Assembly (NCBI RefSeq): GCF_008831285.2
Contig: NC_045143.1
Location: forward strand, 5,031,503-5,095,502
From: Nymphaea colorata
Lineage: Eukaryota > Streptophyta > Magnoliopsida > Nymphaeales > Nymphaeaceae
Reading direction: 5' to 3'
DNA length: 64,000 nucleotides
The number at the start of each line of letters is the position of its first letter. The stretch's first letter is position 1. The position numbers and the translations under genes were made by a program. The notes under the pieces are model-generated. The model was not told the DNA's origin and searched no databases. It worked only from the letters and a program-made list of their open reading frames with translations. Below, one piece after another: positions 1-12,149 of this stretch.

Positions 1-92
1 AGCCCTGCTTTCAGTATATCTGGGAGTCTGCCTCCCATAAGTCTCTACCTGATGAATCTGATTGGTTTCTCCCGCTTTACTTTTGCTGTTAA
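1..92 (+). CDS. possible 3' end of a gene cut by the window edge
   Basis: From base 3 a frame runs 29 codons (PCFQYIWESASH and on, ending DWFLPLYFCC) to a TAA at 90-92. The composition looks coding, with many W, Y, D, E and F residues and better base balance than the AT-rich spacer that follows. No start, splice site or domain is visible because the 5' part lies outside the window. I do not recognise the family. It could be a chance open frame. If real, the bases after 92 are its 3' untranslated region. Confidence 0.3.
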   Translation, partial: PCFQYIWESASHKSLPDESDWFLPLYFCC

Positions 93-1609
93 TTTCTTGC
101 AGCCTTAGGACCTTTGGAGTATAATTGAGTTCTGCTTTGTGTTGGCACACGATAATGGTGGCCTGTTCGCCATATGTTTTGATCTCACATTATGCATGAG
201 TCATGACCAGCAACAGTACTTGACGTAGGCTTACTGTGAGCCTCAGCTGCATAATTTCTCCATCTGTTATGTTGAATGATTGACGAAATCTTTCTCCTGC
301 AGAAAAGATTAAGAATGATATGTTGTAGGCTGCAATAACTATGTAAGAATCGAAAGAATGGTAGTTGAGCAGTGACCTGCAGGTCATACTGTTGGTGGTA
401 AGGATTTCAACCCCACTCTGCAACAAATGAGAAAACAAAAAAATCAATCAGAGTTTTCTGTTGAAGTCATCTCATAGATAATCTTTTCGTTTGCTCTCCT
501 TGAAGATTGCCCAGGTACATCCTAGCATTTGATCACAGAGATCCATATTTTAGCAAGGAGCCCGTGTCCATCGTATAAGGTAAACCAGTAGTGCAGCCAA
601 GTCTCTCCCGCAACCACAACCAAAATGGTTAATTGTTCTGTTCTCCCAGGAAAAAGAGTTGAAGAGAACACAACTTCAGCAGCATAGCTGGAACATTAAG
701 GCCTATATTCTATGATAAAAAAGTTAATGAATTGTTTCTTCTGCTGCATTGAAGGCCAAACTTCGTTAATAGCAGTTCAGATTTTGAAGCCAACAATGCC
801 ATGAAAAAACTTGTATACAAGTTCATAATTCTTTTTTGGAATACTATAGCCATTTTACATTTATGAGAAATTGCACATGCTGATGCTGGTCGGATTCTAG
901 TGATTTTAGTTCCCAAAAGAACTAAATAAACCAGGCGCATGTGATTCAATTTATCCCGGGTGGGATGAATGTCCAATTGAAACCATGCCATCAAAAAGCA
1001 GGTGAAACACATAATGGCTAATTCACTGTTGGTTCTCAACGTCTCGTTCAAAACTTTCGATTGTTAGGGCAATTAGACTTGGTTGTGAAAACGATATTTG
1101 ATTGAGACCCTCGTCAATCCTTCGTTTTCTTACAAGTAGTTACTCATAGCTAGAACAAGAAGTCCAATGAGGAGTTTACTGCATGAAGAGCCACCTTACG
1201 TTCCAGCTGAGAGTTCCAAATTATGTGGCCACCGTCATATATGTCGATGAACTCAGATGGGAAGAGTTGGTTGTCTAGAGGTATCAACGACCTGCTGCTT
1301 TTTGATGAGAAGGTTGGCGATCTGCAGTTCCACAGAAAAACTAGATCTCATTGAGTTTAAAGACCTCTGGAAATCAACGCAGCAGATGATATTTTTCTCT
1401 GAACAGGCAATTATGGAGTCATCAATGTCCGTCACAAAATTGGTAGATGTGCTGCTAATCTCCATTAAATTTCTGATGTTGCTGACACAACAATCCACAT
1501 GTACATAGTTCACAGTACTCTTTAAGCAAGGGTTCAAATCTTCATGTATGAGAAGTAACATGGTTAGATATGGAAAGCAGTGGTTCGAAGTTAGCCTTTA
1601 CTGAATTCA
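93..1609. other. intergenic spacer, no gene supported
   Basis: AT-rich DNA. Open frames of about 80-110 codons exist on the minus strand (190-447, 710-1051, 1253-1561), but they share no splice-site logic, overlap in more than one frame and resemble no family I know. A decayed minus-strand gene cannot be excluded, yet nothing here supports one. Confidence 0.5.
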
Positions 1610-1890
1610 GCTTAATGGGGTAGCATCTGGATTCGGATCTGTTCTCTTTAATCAGAATTCGGATTTGTCTAGCATAGGATATGACATGTATAATGTAGTC
1701 TGATTAGAGCTTCGTCGGATTTCATGAGCAGATATATCAGACTCGGATAAAGATTTCTTATGAAACTGTAACAAAACTGCATCTGATTACTAATCTGGAT
1801 CTGATTTGCTTGTTCCTGAACATATTTTTTCTCCTTAATGAGTAATCAGATATATCTGAACCATTTATGTCCAAACTTGAAACCTCAAAT
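1610..1890. repeat. degenerate GGATCTGA/GAATTCGGA word repeat
   Basis: The stretch is made of drifting copies of words such as GGATTCGGATCTG, ATCAGAATTCGGAT and CAGATATATCTGA on both strands. It is the same compositional type as 4225-4590, 14294-14468, 16100-16344, 42360-42824 and 53589-53700. The ends are not clear in this copy, so limits are approximate. Confidence 0.45.
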
Positions 1891-3663
1891 AGGTCATTGT
1901 AACTACCGGAAGAACCACTACCAGGCCGGGTCAATTTTGATAAGAATTAAAAGTAAGAACGTTCTTCCAGATTGAAAACCGGAACTTCCTTGGCTTTGGA
2001 CGTTAAAGGAATTTGATTATTTTTCTTCCTTTCCAAAACCAGATTAATTCAACTGAGTGATCTCAGTGGTACTGATACTTGTAGGATAGAGAACTTCTGA
2101 GTATTGATACAAATATATTTGATGTAAGGGTAGACATCTTCAACAACTACCAAAACATTTCGCATTTCTCTTGCTCACAGTAGGTTTCCAGTTCTAGATA
2201 ATCTGAAGATTAAGCGTCTATTTATTAAACCCTTAATTGAAAAAATTAACCATGATCAGATAAATCTCTTTATGTGCCCAGTTGGTGCAAAAGAATTGAA
2301 TAGTAATATAAACTGAAAAATCTTAATTCGGGCTGAGTGGTGTGTTGTCGACGTGTTCTCAGTTGGATTCTCATAGATGCTGCTCTTCTAGACTGCTGAC
2401 ATGCATAATACTTAAGTTGAAGAGCGAACTGATGGACCAAAAGCAGCTCTAGACCCTAAGAAAGTCGGCTCAAGCGATGGGTTCTTTCCGACTCACCCGA
2501 ACCTGCTTCTCAAGCAGATTGATGGTCTAAAAATAATCTTGAGCCACAACGCTAAATCGATACTAGAATGTTATTTCTTCACATTGTTATATGCAGGAAA
2601 AAATAAACTGCTCGTGATAAGAAGTTTTCGAATATTTACGATTCATGGAGCTCGCAAACCCATTTTTACTGTTTTGAAACGCTCCATTCGGTCTTCTAGA
2701 CAGGCCGTCGATGTCTCAAACAATTAGTCGTGTATTTGATAAGTGCATGTATCGAACGTATACATTGGGTCATCCATTTACTCATTCAAACGCTCAAGAA
2801 CACATAAAAAATTCCTAAGGGTGTCTCTCCAACTTGCCGAACCCAAGAAACAGATGTAGTTCCCAGCAAGAAATACAAAATGATGAATTCAGGCAAGAAA
2901 ATATATTTTGTACTGTCATAATTATGGGAATTAAAAAAAGCTTCCTAATGTTTTTTATGTTCGAACTTGTAGCGAAGCCTCAGCAATTTGAATATGAAAT
3001 TTGAATATGAAGAAGTTAATTGAGGTAGAATTTTAAATGGTATTTTTATTTTTAAGGGTGAGTGGTTCATTTTACAGAATCACCGTCCCTAAGAGAGGCC
3101 ACTGCCTCCCTTATGTCCGCTTTTTGGTTCACAAAGCATGTTTTAGGGTGCACCGAAACGTGATAATGATCACTCCAAAATATGAACATGAGTTTTTAGA
3201 GGAACCGAACCACCTTGCTGCCAAGTACGCTACCACCTCTCTAACTACTTGACGTGAGATATGCTGGTAAACACAAATAAAGAGATCCAGTATTTCAGTA
3301 GAGTAGTGTTTGATATCCTAACAGTTTGCCATGTTTCCATGAGGAAACATGGTGTGATTATGCCCGATGTTTGATCATTTGATTTAGAAAGAATATCTAC
3401 AATCGGACGGCTATTTTTTAATGAAAACATTATGTTTTTTGAACGTGTGAATTGGAAATATGTCTTCTAAGAACACAATTTCTCTTATAAAAATATGCAG
3501 ATAAATGTATATAAAACAACAAAATAAGTAAAAAGTTAATAATTGATTTAGCTAGTGGAGGAAATAAGAATTAATTTTATGTTAATAGAAAGCGACTGAG
3601 AAGCAACACAAGAAGCTGAAGGAAGAAAATCACGAATGATACGTGCACGCACCGCTGCACAAA
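1891..3663. other. intergenic spacer, nothing recognisable
   Basis: AT-rich unique sequence. Short open frames at 2539-2727, 3037-3252 and 3245-3430 lack homology I can recognise, are not linked by consistent splice sites, and are of the length expected by chance. Confidence 0.5.
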
Positions 3664-4140
3664 ACACAAAATTCAAGATATTTACACCACATTATTCAAA
3701 CACAAAAAAGGACATTTTAATATGGCTAAAACTAAAAAAATTTGTTGCTAATAAAATGCTTGCTAAATTGGCATTAACAACAATTTATGGTACAGAAATG
3801 ATGTTTTTAATAACAATTTATAATCCTTTCAACGATCATTTAAAATTTTTAGTCATCCAAAAACTAAAAAGCAAAAATGCTATATTCATTTTCTTCAAAC
3901 ACAGAACACAAAATTCAAGATATTATTTTCACATTTTTCAAAGACAAGAGGGCACAATTCAGTCCTGCTAGATGCTGAATCATGCTGCATGGCTAAAATT
4001 AAAAAATTTTCGCTAAAAAAATTTTTTACATCGACATTAACAATGGTTTATGATGTGACAAGAGTTTATGATAACTTTACCAATGATTTATAATCCTTTT
4101 CAACAATGAGTTTTTAGTCATCTTGCAACTATCCTGCATT
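3664..4140. repeat. two diverged tandem units of about 240 bp, very AT-rich
   Basis: The block starting at 3664 (AACACAAAATTCAAGATATT) recurs from about 3904 with the same order of sub-motifs: ATGGCTAAAA, then GCTAAAAAATTT, then GGCATTAACAA against CGACATTAACAA, then TTTATAATCCTTTTCAACGA, then TTTTTAGTCATC. The copies differ by many substitutions and small indels, so the duplication is old. The open frame across it (3636-3971) is probably not coding. Confidence 0.6.
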
Positions 4141-4224
4141 CGGCAACAATGTTAGATAAACCCATCTTAGATAATTTTTCATGAAGAGTGTTATCCATTG
4201 CAAGGGTTAATCAGCAATCAAAAC

Positions 4225-4590
4225 ACTATCTTGGATGAAATTGGTTTGGATTTAGCCTTTTAATAATTTTAAGTTAATGAGATTCAGTATAATTAGATTC
4301 ATATTCAAACTCTAACTCGAACTCAGAAATAAAACCTAATTTGGATCTGAATAACATAAGATCCAATATTTGTATGTTGGATCTCAGTAAGATCTCAGAC
4401 ATGAATTTAGTTTTAATCATGAAACTGCATACAAAGTCTAAATTCAATTGGTATTTGAACTTAAATTTATTTACCAAATTCTAGCAAAAGATCTGTTGGG
4501 AGTTTGGAAATTTAATTACCGAATTCAATTACTGGATTCAAAATTGCATTAATAATTGAATATACCCGACCAATTTAAATTCAAAATTGC
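4225..4590. repeat. GGATTCAGATTC-type word repeat next to a gene promoter
   Basis: Repeated words of the TTGGATCTGAATA, AACTCGAACTCAG and GAATTCAATTACTGGATTC type run up to about 200 bp before the start codon of the 177-aa gene. Borders are not sharp. The promoter and 5' leader of the next gene lie between here and 4813; I see no unambiguous TATA box. Confidence 0.4.
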
Positions 4591-4813
4591 ATTACTCAGC
4601 TCCTTCGGCCTGTTATTCAGCTCATGGAATCCAAAATAGCTCCAAATCTCAATCAACAAAAAACCGTTCCGGTTCGTCAGATTCATTTTTCGGACCGCTC
4701 CTTACACCGATTCATCCATCCCCGCAAGGGCCGCCCGTTCGGCTCCTTGTCGCGTCCTCGGTAGGACAGAAAGTTCCACGCCGATTCCCAAACCTCGGAA
4801 AGTGATCGGAAGC

Positions 4814-7800
4814 ATGAGCGATGGCCCCAAACTCTTCACCAACAAGCCTAGAAAAGGTAATTTAAAAGCTGCCCACGTTGGCTTGTGCCCTCTTTGGTTC
4901 GCCCGATTTGGGGAAGAAATACAAGGGTGGTGGTTCTTGATCATCTCTGATCTCGATCGGAGTTGCTTGTTTCTTTGGTGTTTCAGCACAGCTGAAGCAC
5001 AAAACTGAAGCGGGTCGTCCGCCTTCTCAGCCTTCCATGGATCCCCCACGACCACCGGAAACACCACCACCACCACCATCGTCCGCTCAGGTTCCTAAGG
5101 AGACAGCTGCTCGTCGCTACAAGTTTGTTTGGCCTGTTCTATTGGCGGTGAATGTTGCAATTGGAGGTTGATCTTTACCTTATCTCCTTTTCTGCTTTTC
5201 TGATTTTAAGGTTTCGAGCGACTGGTTTCACGCGGTGGTTTGTTTGATAAGTAATTGCTTTATTGATGACATCTCATCTCTATTACCTCTTCAGCTGTTT
5301 TTTTCACCTCTTTCCTTTGTACGTCTATTTAGTGCTTTCTGTTGTTTAGGTGCTGTGCTTCTTTTTGAGCTTTCTGGTGTTAATTAGAACTTTTAAGAGT
5401 TTAACCATTTGTGTACATACTGACTATTGCATTGCATTTGTTTCTGTTTCCTTTTCCGCATTTTCTTTCTCCTTTTCATGAGCCCACATTTATATTTGAT
5501 GAGTCCATATTTTGGTTTTCTATGGAGATTTGCTGGATCAGGCACGGAACTGCGTTGTCATCCTTTTAGTTTTTGAACAAGCAAAGAAATGGAGAAATAT
5601 AAATGAGAAATGATAGTCTATAGAGATTTCGAAGACAAGAAATTACATGGTAGGTGCTACCCACTTTGTTGAAGCTTCTTCATTGGCAACGCTCTAAGAT
5701 ATGAAAACCTATTCAAACCTTTCGTCTAGCAGTTGGATCCTGACGTACATTGCTTCAGTAGGATTTTTACTCCATTTTCAAGAAAGATGGAGAGACCCAA
5801 CCTAGCAACCAAGACACACTTACTCTTACTTTCAAAGCGACTTTGTCCTTGGTTTTCAGGGTTCTTTTATGATGTTGGATGTTCGGTGTGTAGGACAGCA
5901 TGATCATCCCAAGTGCATTCTTTAGGAAGGCTGCAGGAAACCTCAAAGAAGTTCAGCAAGGTAGTTTTATGTAAGAACACTTTAACAACAATAAGAAGCC
6001 AGAACCAAGCTAATAGCTGTCCTGTACCTTCTGCATAGTATTTAACCTTTTCAGGCTTGTCTTATCATCGCTGTTGATGACCAAACCTAAATGGGGTAAC
6101 CCTTCCTAAATTTGATGCCATGAAAGTACCAATTTAACTTAGGTACCACAATTGAGATGATTATTATACTCACATGGGTGAAGGTATGTGTATGAAAATG
6201 CAGATAGAAGCACAACAACTTTAGTAAGTGTGGATATGGTAGTGTGTGTGTGTGTGTGTATATATATAGATATGCCACAAAAAATTCAAAATGATAGCAA
6301 CATTTAAATGAACGTTTAGTATAAATAAAAATATTACATGTTAATGACCAATAACTCATAAAAAAAAAGATCGAAAATTGAGTTAGAAACAAGCTAAATC
6401 AAGTAAAAGTAAGTAGTTTGTATAAATTCAATCCAAAAAGTAGTCGGGTGTGTCCAAGTGCGCATTTTTCTGTGTCAGTATGGTGCCACAGGTAGAGGGA
6501 CCTTAGTTGAAGATGTGACATATACTACTCATCCATTGGAAAGTTGATCTTTCTAAAAAGCTGCACAATGCTCATCCTTTCCTAGGAAGGAGCATGTGGT
6601 GAACCTAATGCACAAATAAAAGTTCCATCACATTTAAACCAAATTCCTGTTCATATCATTTTTGTAGTGCTGAAAAGTGATGAACTTAACCTTATCAGTA
6701 CTAATGTGGAGACTTGATGGAGCTCCCAAAGATTGGCCCATACCCCTTATCAATGCTGGATGGTGCAAGGATGCTGCAGGTTGCGTTAATCATTTAAGGT
6801 GATAAAATGTAGAGTCATCTATGCAACCATGCGATAAACTTGAAAGATATGAGAGAGAAGAGGGAGTATTTTCATCAAATATTTGTTACTTAACCCTCTA
6901 GGCTCTAGATGCTATCCTGGTTTGGATACCTGAGGCAGAAGGCCTGCTGCACCTGCTTAAAAGTTTATAAGTCTGGCCTCTTAGCTTATGCGTCTGCCCA
7001 GTGGAGCTTCAAGAAGGATTTAAATTGTTTTGTGGTGACTTACTGCACAACGTAGTGAAAAGGAAAAATTATATGAGATAAAATACAGGTAGTAATAAAA
7101 CATAAAACCCACAAAATTATGAGAGCTTTGCCATAAATGGAGAAGTAAGAGACAAATACAGGCAAAAGAAAAGCAAGTTAGATAAAAACAAATCATAATG
7201 GAACTTGAAATTCTGGTTCAGGCTATGGACTCCACAATATAATCTGAATCTCCCTGATCAGTTTTTTTCCACCCTTGGCTGCAATTGGAGCAATTAGCGC
7301 ATCTTCTGTTGGATACCATGAAAGAAAATATTTAATCACTCGCATATTGGTGCAATGACTACATGAAAGGCCCAATAATGCTTTGTGAAAACATAAAGAC
7401 CATTGAATTTGGAAAGCTTTTCATCATATTACTTGAGACCAACATTTTGGAAGTGTTGGACCTGAGTCCTAGCATTTGGTTGGTCTTAAATTGGTCTGTA
7501 GCTTGTTCCAGGGATACAGCTTTGAAGACCTTTGGGAACAGGATATGGAAGTTTGAGTTTATAACACAACCCATGTCTTCATGTGTTGAAGTTAACAGGG
7601 TTTTGTGATGAAGTGGACAAAATGAATGGATGTCAGTAGCTTCTATAAACACAATCTCTCTTGAATGAGATGTGTCAATCTATGTCACATAGGTACGGAT
7701 ACAGGTGCCGGTGTGGGTACGGGTACTGTCCATTTTCAAAAAACTTGGGTGCGGGAGTACGGCCGTATATATATATATATAACAATAAGAAATACTTAGA

Positions 7801-9143
7801 AAATATGTATCAAAATAAAGAATATACATCAACATAAACAAATAAAGAACATATAAAATATATATCAACGGCTCTTGCAGCAGTGTGTTTGAGAAACTTA
7901 TGAAAAACTTTAAACATATGGACAACCGAGCAGCTCCTAGTCAAATATGAACATCAATCGAATTTTCACATCCAAAGAATAGAATAAAAAGTAAGGTAGA
8001 AAAAAATTAAATTAAAGTAAAATTAAGCAGTTTAGACCTATAGGTACCCAAGTGTGTCAAGTACCCATTTTGGGTACAGGTACGGCGACACGGTACATGG
8101 ACCTTATTGAAGTACAAATGTGACTTACCTTTTCTAGACAACTTCTTCTCCATCCTCTTTTCATCTGCAGGAAGTCTTCCCCATCTGCAGACTAATGTCT
8201 TATTTTTTACTCCATCAGACTTGAATCCAATTCTAAAAATTGGTACTGGAGGACATACACAACTGGATACTGAATTTCCACACAATCAGCAGACTTAAAC
8301 ATCCAGCACCTTCATTTCAGCCTGCATTTTTGCTAACCTTCAGTAGATAAGATCAGATCTAATGTGCTATATCATAACTCAATAAGTTGATACTTCTTTC
8401 AATTAAATGAGATTGGATCCATTTGGCATTCCTCTGCTTTAGGGCACTCATGGTTGCTGTATGTCACTGCAGACGCATGAAAACTATTTCTAGGAGGAAA
8501 ACTAACTGGACCTCAACTCTCTTGCGTGTTTGTGCGGCAGAAGCTTTTCTGCCAAGCAGGTTGTAAGATGTAAAATCTGAATGGTCTCATGCTGAAAATC
8601 CTGGTTCATATATGCTTATGCTTAATAAAATTTGTCCACAGTTTATCTTCAAGGACCAAGCGTTGGCATTTGCCCGCATATGCACAGTGCAGGTTGAGCT
8701 GAGGCATGAGACCACATGCATATCCACTGTTATACTTTCCCTGGTGCAATATATTGTAGGGTTGTGTAAGCTTCGGTTACTGCAGCTAATAATTGTTTAC
8801 AACTATTTCAATTTGGGGTCCTTCAATGGCAGCTTACCTGTTCCTGAATGCAAACAAGAAAGATGAAAAGGAGGAAGCTGAAGTAGTTGGTGGGGCTCCG
8901 GCTTCAAGTGCCAGTGCAACTGTTGCAGTTCCAGAGAAGACATTACCTCCAGAACCTACTATAGTGCCAGCTATTATTCCACGGGAGCCAATACCAGAAG
9001 ATGAACAGCGCAAACTGTTGAAGTGGATGTTGGAAGAGAAGAGGAAGGTGAAGACGAAGAATCCAGAGGAGAAGAAGCGCATAGACGAAGAGAAGGCCAT
9101 CCTTAAGCAATTTATCCGTGCTAAGTCCCTCCCTACCATTTGA
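4814..9143 (+). CDS. single-pass membrane protein of unknown function, 177 aa, three exons
   Basis: Exons are 4814-4856, 4987-5166 and 8833-9143; introns of 130 bp and 3666 bp are GT-AG and the phases agree. The start is the ATG at 4814. Reading through the first splice brings the in-frame ATG at 5037 into the middle of the protein, so 5037 is not the only candidate start. Visible features: a basic N-terminus (MSDGPKLFTNKPRKAQLK), a proline run at about residues 34-45, an ARRYK patch directly before one hydrophobic segment (residues 61-79, FVWPVLLAVNVAIGAYLFL), an Ala/Val/Pro-rich linker, and a charged helix (about 130-172, rich in E and K) that could form a coiled coil. This pattern resembles a small conserved plant protein without an assigned role; that is from memory and unverified. 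Membrane location is inferred and the organelle is unknown. The large intron carries repeats at 6081-6530 and 7682-8110. Confidence 0.85.
6081..6540. repeat. diverged copy of a GGGTGYGGGTAC-type repeat with (GT)n(TA)n core
   Basis: It lies in intron 2 of the 177-aa gene. The end at about 6445-6520 (GGTGTGTCCAAGTGCGCATT, then GGGACCTTAGTTGAAG) aligns with 8050-8112 (AGTGTGTCAAGTACCCATT, then GGACCTTATTGAAG). A (GT)n(TA)n microsatellite sits at 6243-6268. Confidence 0.45.
7682..8112. repeat. interspersed repeat with GGTACGGGTAC-like ends
   Basis: In the large intron of the 177-aa gene. The left part is GGTACGGATACAGGTGCCGG; the right part is GGGTACAGGTACGGCGACAC, with an AT-rich middle including (TA)n at 7767-7782. 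Related fragments occur at 6081-6540, 22765-22850 and 59960-60255, so this is a dispersed family that sits in introns three times here. Its class is unknown to me. Confidence 0.55.
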
Positions 9144-9200
9144 CTGACATTGGTTTCTAGATTTTCTCGAGTCTGCATGTCAGCATGTGCACATAAACAT

Positions 9201-9251
9201 GTGTGTTGATTATGAATCCATTTATGTGTGTTGATTATGAATCCATTTATG
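9201..9251. repeat. 25-bp perfect tandem duplication in the 3' region of the 177-aa gene
   Basis: TGTGTTGATTATGAATCCAT and the next five bases occur twice head to tail just after the stop codon at 9141-9143. This is a recent slippage-type duplication, probably within the 3' untranslated region. Confidence 0.8.
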
Positions 9252-11280
9252 CTGCTGAACATGAAAAATTTTCTCATTTTGGTGCATGTAAATACATGCT
9301 TGGTTTGTTCTTGGTTCAGAAAACATTATGTGGCAAGAGTTGGTTTCCGTCGTGTGTGTGTTTTAGCATGTGTTGCTGTAATATTTGGTTTTCTATATCA
9401 TACTACAGCATCTTTTTCTGTTCGCATCTGATTATTGACTGAGTAGATGATGCTGGTGGTGGTGATGATGGTTTTAGGCTTGTGAACGGCAAAAGATCAT
9501 AAGGCCACCAAGTCAAAATACTAATGGCGATTAAGAGAGAGAGAGAGATTGGGTAGTACCGACAAGCCCCTGCTGTTAGACCTGATCCGGTCATGCCGAT
9601 TCAGGCTGGCCTAGTTTCATTCAGACCTGACTACTGATCAAGGAATAACTGAAGCTGGTCGAGTTCCAAGAATACTCTGAGATTGACCTGTTAGCCCATC
9701 GCGGATAAAATACTGCACGGTGCAGGCGTAAAATTGTGTAGCTTTTCATGTTCTTGATGATTTTGAAATATTTCTAATTATTTTCTAGAGCGGAAAACTG
9801 GAAAAAATGGCCAGTACATGGTGATATATGCGTATCAGGCTATCAGTTGATGCATATCAACATTGGTGTCGTTTATTTTATTATATCATTTTTCTTTGAA
9901 GCAGAAACAAGAAGTTTCCTTCCCACTTGGTCAAAGGGTTAGAAGCCATGATGCAGTAAGTCATTGCCCTCGAAGGATTACGGCGCCCTAAAAGCACAAG
10001 CTACAGAGCAAATAAAAGGTAGAGCCGTCAAGATGAAAAAGGAGACTTGCGATATCTTTTTGCCATGAACTGAACCGGGAAGGGTCTGTCTAATGCAAAG
10101 CTAGTCTTCAAACAAGCACTCATGAATAAATCGGTAGTTGAGCGAGCAAAATGAGTGTTTCACCCCTTCAATTCACCTTGGGTACAAGGTATGTTTTCGG
10201 TATCTCGAGGTGACACATTCATTGTGCTTTAACTTACATATATCAGTGTCTTCTTTTTGTAGCACAAAGAATTGACACTTCCGTTACTCGAAACAGAACT
10301 TAGCTACATACCAACCTCCTTCTTGTCCATTGCACCAATCTCTTTGGGAATAGTAAATTGATAGTAACCAATGAACAAGACGATGATGATGCTTGTGACC
10401 ATGTACCGAGTTGGACAGGGACTAGTGCCATTGACCTAATGAATGAGCTCAGGATCAAATCCAGAGGTACACAAATTCATACTTGGAGCTGGACCATCCT
10501 TAAATTACTACTCGAAGAACTAATTTTTTTTTTTATGCATGAAGGGAAATGGATCTAGAGATCCAAACAGGACTTTCACATCTATTTGGCCATGGCTGAA
10601 AGGAAACGTCAGTATGATCAATAAATGAATCCAATGTAGTTTGGTCGAGGGGAGATATAAATATAACAAGTGAGTTTCGTTTTAGAGTCCGAGGGCGAGC
10701 ATTTCATAGGGACTGATATTTATGCTTTGGGAGATTTGGCAGTACTAAATTGGATCAGGTCCGAAACCTTACGTCCAACACAGTGACTAGGCACCACTCA
10801 GGCGTAGGCTAAACGAACACAAGGCTAAAATCTCACAGTTACAGATCTTAATCTGATCTGAACTATGGCACAATTTATATGATTGATTTGATCGAAATCT
10901 GATAACTCAAAAGCTACTCACTTGAGGGTTAATGGTTCGTCGTATCAAATCAATCATCCAAATCACATCTATTTAGTCAAATGTGATAAGAAGTCTAATA
11001 CATTACCTGAATTTTTTGTACTACCTTTTCATTGCATCTCGATCTCTATCTTCCCCTTGGTATGTGTATGCTGAGATCTGGTAATGTTTTTAAGATTATT
11101 TTGATCTGATTTCTTTGTGTCTATGTTTAATCTATATTTTTTCCCTATCTGTACGATCTTAAAGATTAACTATATGGTTGGACTTTAATATTGAGTCCAA
11201 ATTCATGCAATAGTATATACCTGACTGACTGAAACTTTAAGTTTGCCTTTTAACATGAACCTGGACTTGAGAAACAAGGC
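9252..11280. other. intergenic spacer, nothing recognisable
   Basis: Apart from a (GA)n stretch near 9536-9550, I see no gene, RNA gene or clear element. Short open frames (9403-9594, 10358-10558) have no supporting features. Confidence 0.5.
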
Positions 11281-11956
11281 CAGTGGCAGAGTAAAAAACT
11301 TTTGGCTAAGGGCACCATTTGAAAAAATTTCAATCTTTAAGAGGTAACAGTATTTATAAATAAATAAATATTTGAAGGCGTCTGTATAAAAATAAAGAAA
11401 AATTGCGAGGCTGGTGTGGGTAGGGGTGAACATCGACTCGTTAAAGCTCAGCTCATGATGGAGTTCAAGCCGAGTCATTTGCTTAACGAGTCGCGCTCGA
11501 GTTTATGAGTCGACTCGTTCAAATAATCGAGTTGAGTTCGAGCTCAACACGTAACTACCGAGTCGAGCTCGAGCCTTATCGAGTTTGTCAAGCCTTAATC
11601 AAGTCGATATTCTCAAACGAGTTTGCGAGTTTGTCGTGCCTTACTTGAATTGAGCTCAAGCTCAACACGTAACGATGAATATTGTTGAACCTTAATCGAG
11701 TCTAGCTCGAGCTCAACACATAACGATGAATATCAATTTTATTCAAACGATTTTGTCGACCCCTAATCAAGTTGATCTCGAGCTCAACACGTAACTGCCG
11801 AATCGAGCTTGAGCTGCTTTCGTCGAGCTATTCTCGAGCTCGATGTTTCATTAGTCAAGGCAAGCTCAAGCTGACTGAACTTAGGCTCAACTTGGCTCAT
11901 GTTTATCCCTAGGTGTGAGCAATTGCCCACACCAACCAATATGTAGCTTCGCTAGC
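11281..11956. mobile_element. CAGTGGCRGAGC-type MITE split by a nested insertion
   Basis: It begins CAGTGGCAGAGTAAAAAACT, close to the element at 31500-31669. Its interior (ATAAAGAAAAATTGCGAGG, then GGTGTG) resumes after the insertion at 11421-11911 with GGTGTGAGCAATTGCCCACA. Removing the insertion leaves about 185 bp, close to the 170 and 175 bp of the other two copies. The right terminal repeat has decayed. Confidence 0.6.
11421..11911. mobile_element. non-autonomous hAT-like element made of GAGTCGAGCTCGAGC words
   Basis: Ends are inverted: TAGGGGTGAACAT at the left, and ATGTTTATCCCTA at the right (11 of 13 matched as inverted repeats). It is flanked directly by GGTGTGGG (11413-11420) and GGTGTGAG (11912-11919), an 8-bp target-site duplication with one change. 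The body is almost wholly degenerate GAGCTCGAGCTCAACACGTAAC words. The Ac family of hAT elements has (C/T)AGGGATGAAA ends and 8-bp duplications; membership here is inferred. There is no transposase frame. Confidence 0.7.
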
Positions 11957-12149
11957 TCAATCATAGAATCTGACCTTTGATAAGAGTCCAAGTCTTACCA
12001 GGACCACCATGATATGGAACTTGGGGCCAATAACTTTCAAGGCTATCCTTCTGCTAGGTAAAGACTTTGGCTCCATCTAAGGGAGGCAACATCTAGACAG
12101 TAAGAGCACTGTTTATCTTTCTAAGGCTTTGGTTAAAGACCTTCAAATG

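Noticed and set aside
5037-5166. ATG at 5037 as the start of the first membrane-protein gene
   Set aside because: A clean in-phase splice (4856 to 4987) extends the frame to the ATG at 4814, giving a plausible basic N-terminus.
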